Shown: in pieces, positions 12,246 through 14,373 of the stretch | Numbering within the stretch: position 1 is the first letter of the stretch | How the letters are laid out: the number at the start of each line of letters is the position of its first letter | Origin: Clostridiales bacterium | GTDB taxonomy: Bacteria > Bacillota_A > Clostridia > Peptostreptococcales > Anaerovoracaceae | DNA: 14,373 bases | NCBI GenBank assembly: GCA_024697655.1 | Contig: JAILFI010000098.1 | Location: forward strand, 1 to 14,373 | Reading direction: 5' to 3' | Program-made: the position numbers and the translations under genes | The notes under the pieces: generated by a model | The model's database searches: none | What the model saw: the letters and a program-made list of their open reading frames with translations, nothing else | Told to the model about the DNA's origin: nothing

Positions 12246-14373
12246 ATGAAACGCAAGAAGGTTACGGCAATCGCATTGGTCGTGGTAATGGTATTCCAGT
12301 TCTGTTTGTTTTCCTCACAGGGGGCGTGGGCCGACCAGAATAGTCCGGCCGGTGATACAGTGACAGAGGAAACAAGTCCCGGCGATCAGGCAGAGGACAT
12401 AGGGACTGGTGAGGGGACGGAAGAGACCGCCCCTGATGTTGTCGTGCCTTCATCCGAAACAGAGGACAGTGAGCCTGCTGACGATGGTACGGCGGATGAT
12501 ACGGGCATCTCTGACGAGCCGGATAACAGTGGACAAAGCGGTGCCGAACCGCCGGCATCCGATGAAAAAACCGCACCCGAACCGGCGGCAGCACAAACAG
12601 ATGACGAAGCTGCAAAGAAAGACGATGCACCGGGAGATGGAGCAGACTGCGCTGTTAACGGGAAGGTAAAAGCCGTTCAGGTGCAGGGGAAGGCTGCAGG
12701 CAGCAAAGCGGCGGCAAAAGAGGCCTTAAAAGCCGATACGGACCTCTCTGACAAAGAGATCAACGATGCTGTTGACGACCTTTTTGCAGCGCCGCAGGCC
12801 GGCACGCTCAAAGCGGAGAACGTGCCGCGTCAGGGAGACGGCAGCAATATCGAGAGCATCGAAGCAAAGTGGATGACGGAAGATACTGTCGACAATACAC
12901 CGGAGAATGCCGAAGAGGATGAGAAGAAGGCAGCGGATGCGCTTCTTTACGTGCGACCGTCCGGTGATGAGAACCAGACCGTTGTACTGAAGATCAATTA
13001 TGCGCTTTCCGGAGAACACAACTATGCGCCGGGCGATGTCACGATCACGATCCCGGCATACATATTCAAGACGCGCGACGGTAAGAAGACCGGCGTGCTG
13101 ACGATACCTTATCCGGAGGATCCGTCGTCAGCAAAGGAATTCAACTGGAAACAGATCGGAGATACGTACGTCCTTACCAATACACGCAATATGAGTGCTG
13201 CGACGAAGGGCTTTATCGAGATCTCGATCGAAGGGATCCGGCCCAGCGATATGGTGGACATGGGTGTTTCCGATGAATTCGACGCCTATATCGAAGTTGT
13301 GACGCATAAAGGCAACACCATCGCGGCGAGATCGAACGCGCTGAAGGCGCAGTTCGATACACAGGCGGAAATCAAAGACGTATCAAAACGGGCAACAGGA
13401 TCCGTACAGACTGTACCGGCGGATCAGATCCCCGCTTCGCAGCGCATCGAAGGGGAGAAAGAGTATGTTAAAGTCAACTGGTACGTATGGGGGAATATCC
13501 AGTCCAATACGAAATACACGCTGGACCAGAAGGATACTTTGCCGGTCGACAAAGTCGTTGCAACAGTGGCAAAGGACGGCAAAACCATCGAGCTGACGGA
13601 AAAGGACATGCAGGGCTTTATCATCGGCGCGGCCGGCGGGGACGGAACAGAGCTGGTGAAAGAGGGCACTGTGAGCACAGCCGATGGCACGACGCCCTAT
13701 TATTCTTATGCGACTGCCTATCCAGCGAGTCTGTTTGAGGCAGACGTGGAGTATACGTTCCACAACAGTATCGAATGCAAAGTGACGGAGTTCGATCCTA
13801 AAGCTACTGTGACCAATCCGAATGTCAATTCCGGAGAAGACGGGCAGAAGGTTACAGTGAAAACGGCTGAGGCAACGACTGTCTGGTCCTATCAGGAGCC
13901 GGAGTGGAATAATCCGGAGGGCCATTTCATGGTCGTCAAGAACGGCAACGATGATACTGCCGCGAATAATCAGACGCATAAAGCCAGCTGGGGCGCTCGT
14001 CCGGATCTTCATCTCTGGAGTCTTAGCGAGCGTGCGGATGGATGGTACGGGCTCTATCCATCCGGCATCAACAATCTGCAAAAAGCATCTGAGGAAGACG
14101 GGGAGGCCGGGAGCATCCGTCTTTCCTATACCATCGACAGTGTCGGATATGTCATGCCGTGGATGTTCAATGGCGATGTGTCTGACTGGGAAGAGGGTAA
14201 TGTTCCTGCCCGGCTGAGCAGAAACTATACGAACCCTGTTACCATGATCACCGAGGATGGCGGCGTCAGTTTCGAACGCGGTGGCGATCCGTTGACGCTC
14301 GGTACGGATTATACATTCCGGTCCATAGAGTTTGCGGGCAATCCATACGTATATACAGGTATTCCCCGCAATA
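12246..14373 (+). CDS. Large secreted surface protein, 5' part (runs off the right edge)
   Basis: At least 709 residues are open with no stop before the window ends. Residues 1-29 form a Sec signal peptide: basic MKRKK, a hydrophobic core, and AWA before the likely cut. No lipobox fits, so it is not a lipoprotein. Residues 30 to about 135 are a disordered linker rich in Asp, Glu, Pro, Ala, Thr and Ser. From about 195 onward the sequence looks like successive beta-rich extracellular domains, with segments such as LRINYALSG-type strands, VTITIPAYIF and VKVNWYVWG. Such architecture is common in Gram-positive adhesins and cell-wall-anchored proteins; any LPXTG or repeat region would lie beyond the window. 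I do not recognise a named domain. AAGGAG at 12234-12239 fixes the ATG. It is divergent from the TetR gene. Confidence 0.85.
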   Translation, partial: MKRKKVTAIALVVVMVFQFCLFSSQGAWADQNSPAGDTVTEETSPGDQAEDIGTGEGTEETAPDVVVPSSETEDSEPADDGTADDTGISDEPDNSGQSGAEPPASDEKTAPEPAAAQTDDEAAKKDDAPGDGADCAVNGKVKAVQVQGKAAGSKAAAKEALKADTDLSDKEINDAVDDLFAAPQAGTLKAENVPRQGDGSNIESIEAKWMTEDTVDNTPENAEEDEKKAADALLYVRPSGDENQTVVLKINYALSGEHNYAPGDVTITIPAYIFKTRDGKKTGVLTIPYPEDPSSAKEFNWKQIGDTYVLTNTRNMSAATKGFIEISIEGIRPSDMVDMGVSDEFDAYIEVVTHKGNTIAARSNALKAQFDTQAEIKDVSKRATGSVQTVPADQIPASQRIEGEKEYVKVNWYVWGNIQSNTKYTLDQKDTLPVDKVVATVAKDGKTIELTEKDMQGFIIGAAGGDGTELVKEGTVSTADGTTPYYSYATAYPASLFEADVEYTFHNSIECKVTEFDPKATVTNPNVNSGEDGQKVTVKTAEATTVWSYQEPEWNNPEGHFMVVKNGNDDTAANNQTHKASWGARPDLHLWSLSERADGWYGLYPSGINNLQKASEEDGEAGSIRLSYTIDSVGYVMPWMFNGDVSDWEEGNVPARLSRNYTNPVTMITEDGGVSFERGGDPLTLGTDYTFRSIEFAGNPYVYTGIPRN

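Overview
The window looks like a chromosomal segment of a Gram-positive anaerobe of the Bacillota, probably a gut or oral member of the Clostridia or Erysipelotrichia. The reasons are strong GGAGG-type ribosome binding sites at almost every gene, rho-independent hairpin terminators, GC-rich coding sequence with AT-rich spacers, DUF4298 and YwaF-type proteins, GPH-type sugar symporters, and a long secreted surface protein with a Sec signal peptide and acidic linker. No genus can be named from the sequence alone. There is no transposase, integrase, tRNA, rRNA or CRISPR array.

Layout. (1) 41-1803, plus strand: four small housekeeping genes. These are a glutaredoxin/GST-N-like thioredoxin-fold protein, a YwaF/TMEM164-family membrane protein, an ArsC/Spx-family reductase-like protein and a DUF4298 protein. 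They end at a perfect 15-bp bidirectional terminator (1824-1857). (2) 1876-11320: a divergent carbohydrate locus and the centre of interest. Reading leftwards from about 6.2 kb it has a phosphotriesterase-family metallohydrolase (probably a lactonase), a GPH-family cation:sugar symporter and an FGGY sugar kinase. Reading rightwards from about 6.4 kb it has a second GPH symporter, a second FGGY kinase, a class II (fuculose-phosphate-type) aldolase and an MtnX-like HAD phosphatase. The symporters and kinases of the two arms are close paralogues in the same order (transporter, strong hairpin, kinase), so the locus is a mirror-image duplicated import-and-phosphorylate module. Only one arm has the aldolase and phosphatase, and only the other has the hydrolase. 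(3) 11343-11997: a bidirectional terminator and a leftward TetR-family regulator with a repeat over its own -10 region. (4) 12010-14373: a regulatory spacer with a helically phased direct repeat, then the start of a large secreted surface protein that runs off the right edge.

Likely logic (inference): a cation-coupled symporter brings in a sugar, glycoside or sugar derivative; an FGGY kinase phosphorylates a ketose or polyol; the class II aldolase cleaves the phosphorylated ketose to DHAP plus an aldehyde; the HAD enzyme dephosphorylates an intermediate or by-product; and the metallohydrolase opens a lactone or similar ester. There is no isomerase, glycosidase or aldehyde dehydrogenase in the window, so the substrate cannot be assigned. 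The combination does not match the classical fucose, rhamnose, arabinose or xylose operons, and it is the best candidate here for an undescribed catabolic system.
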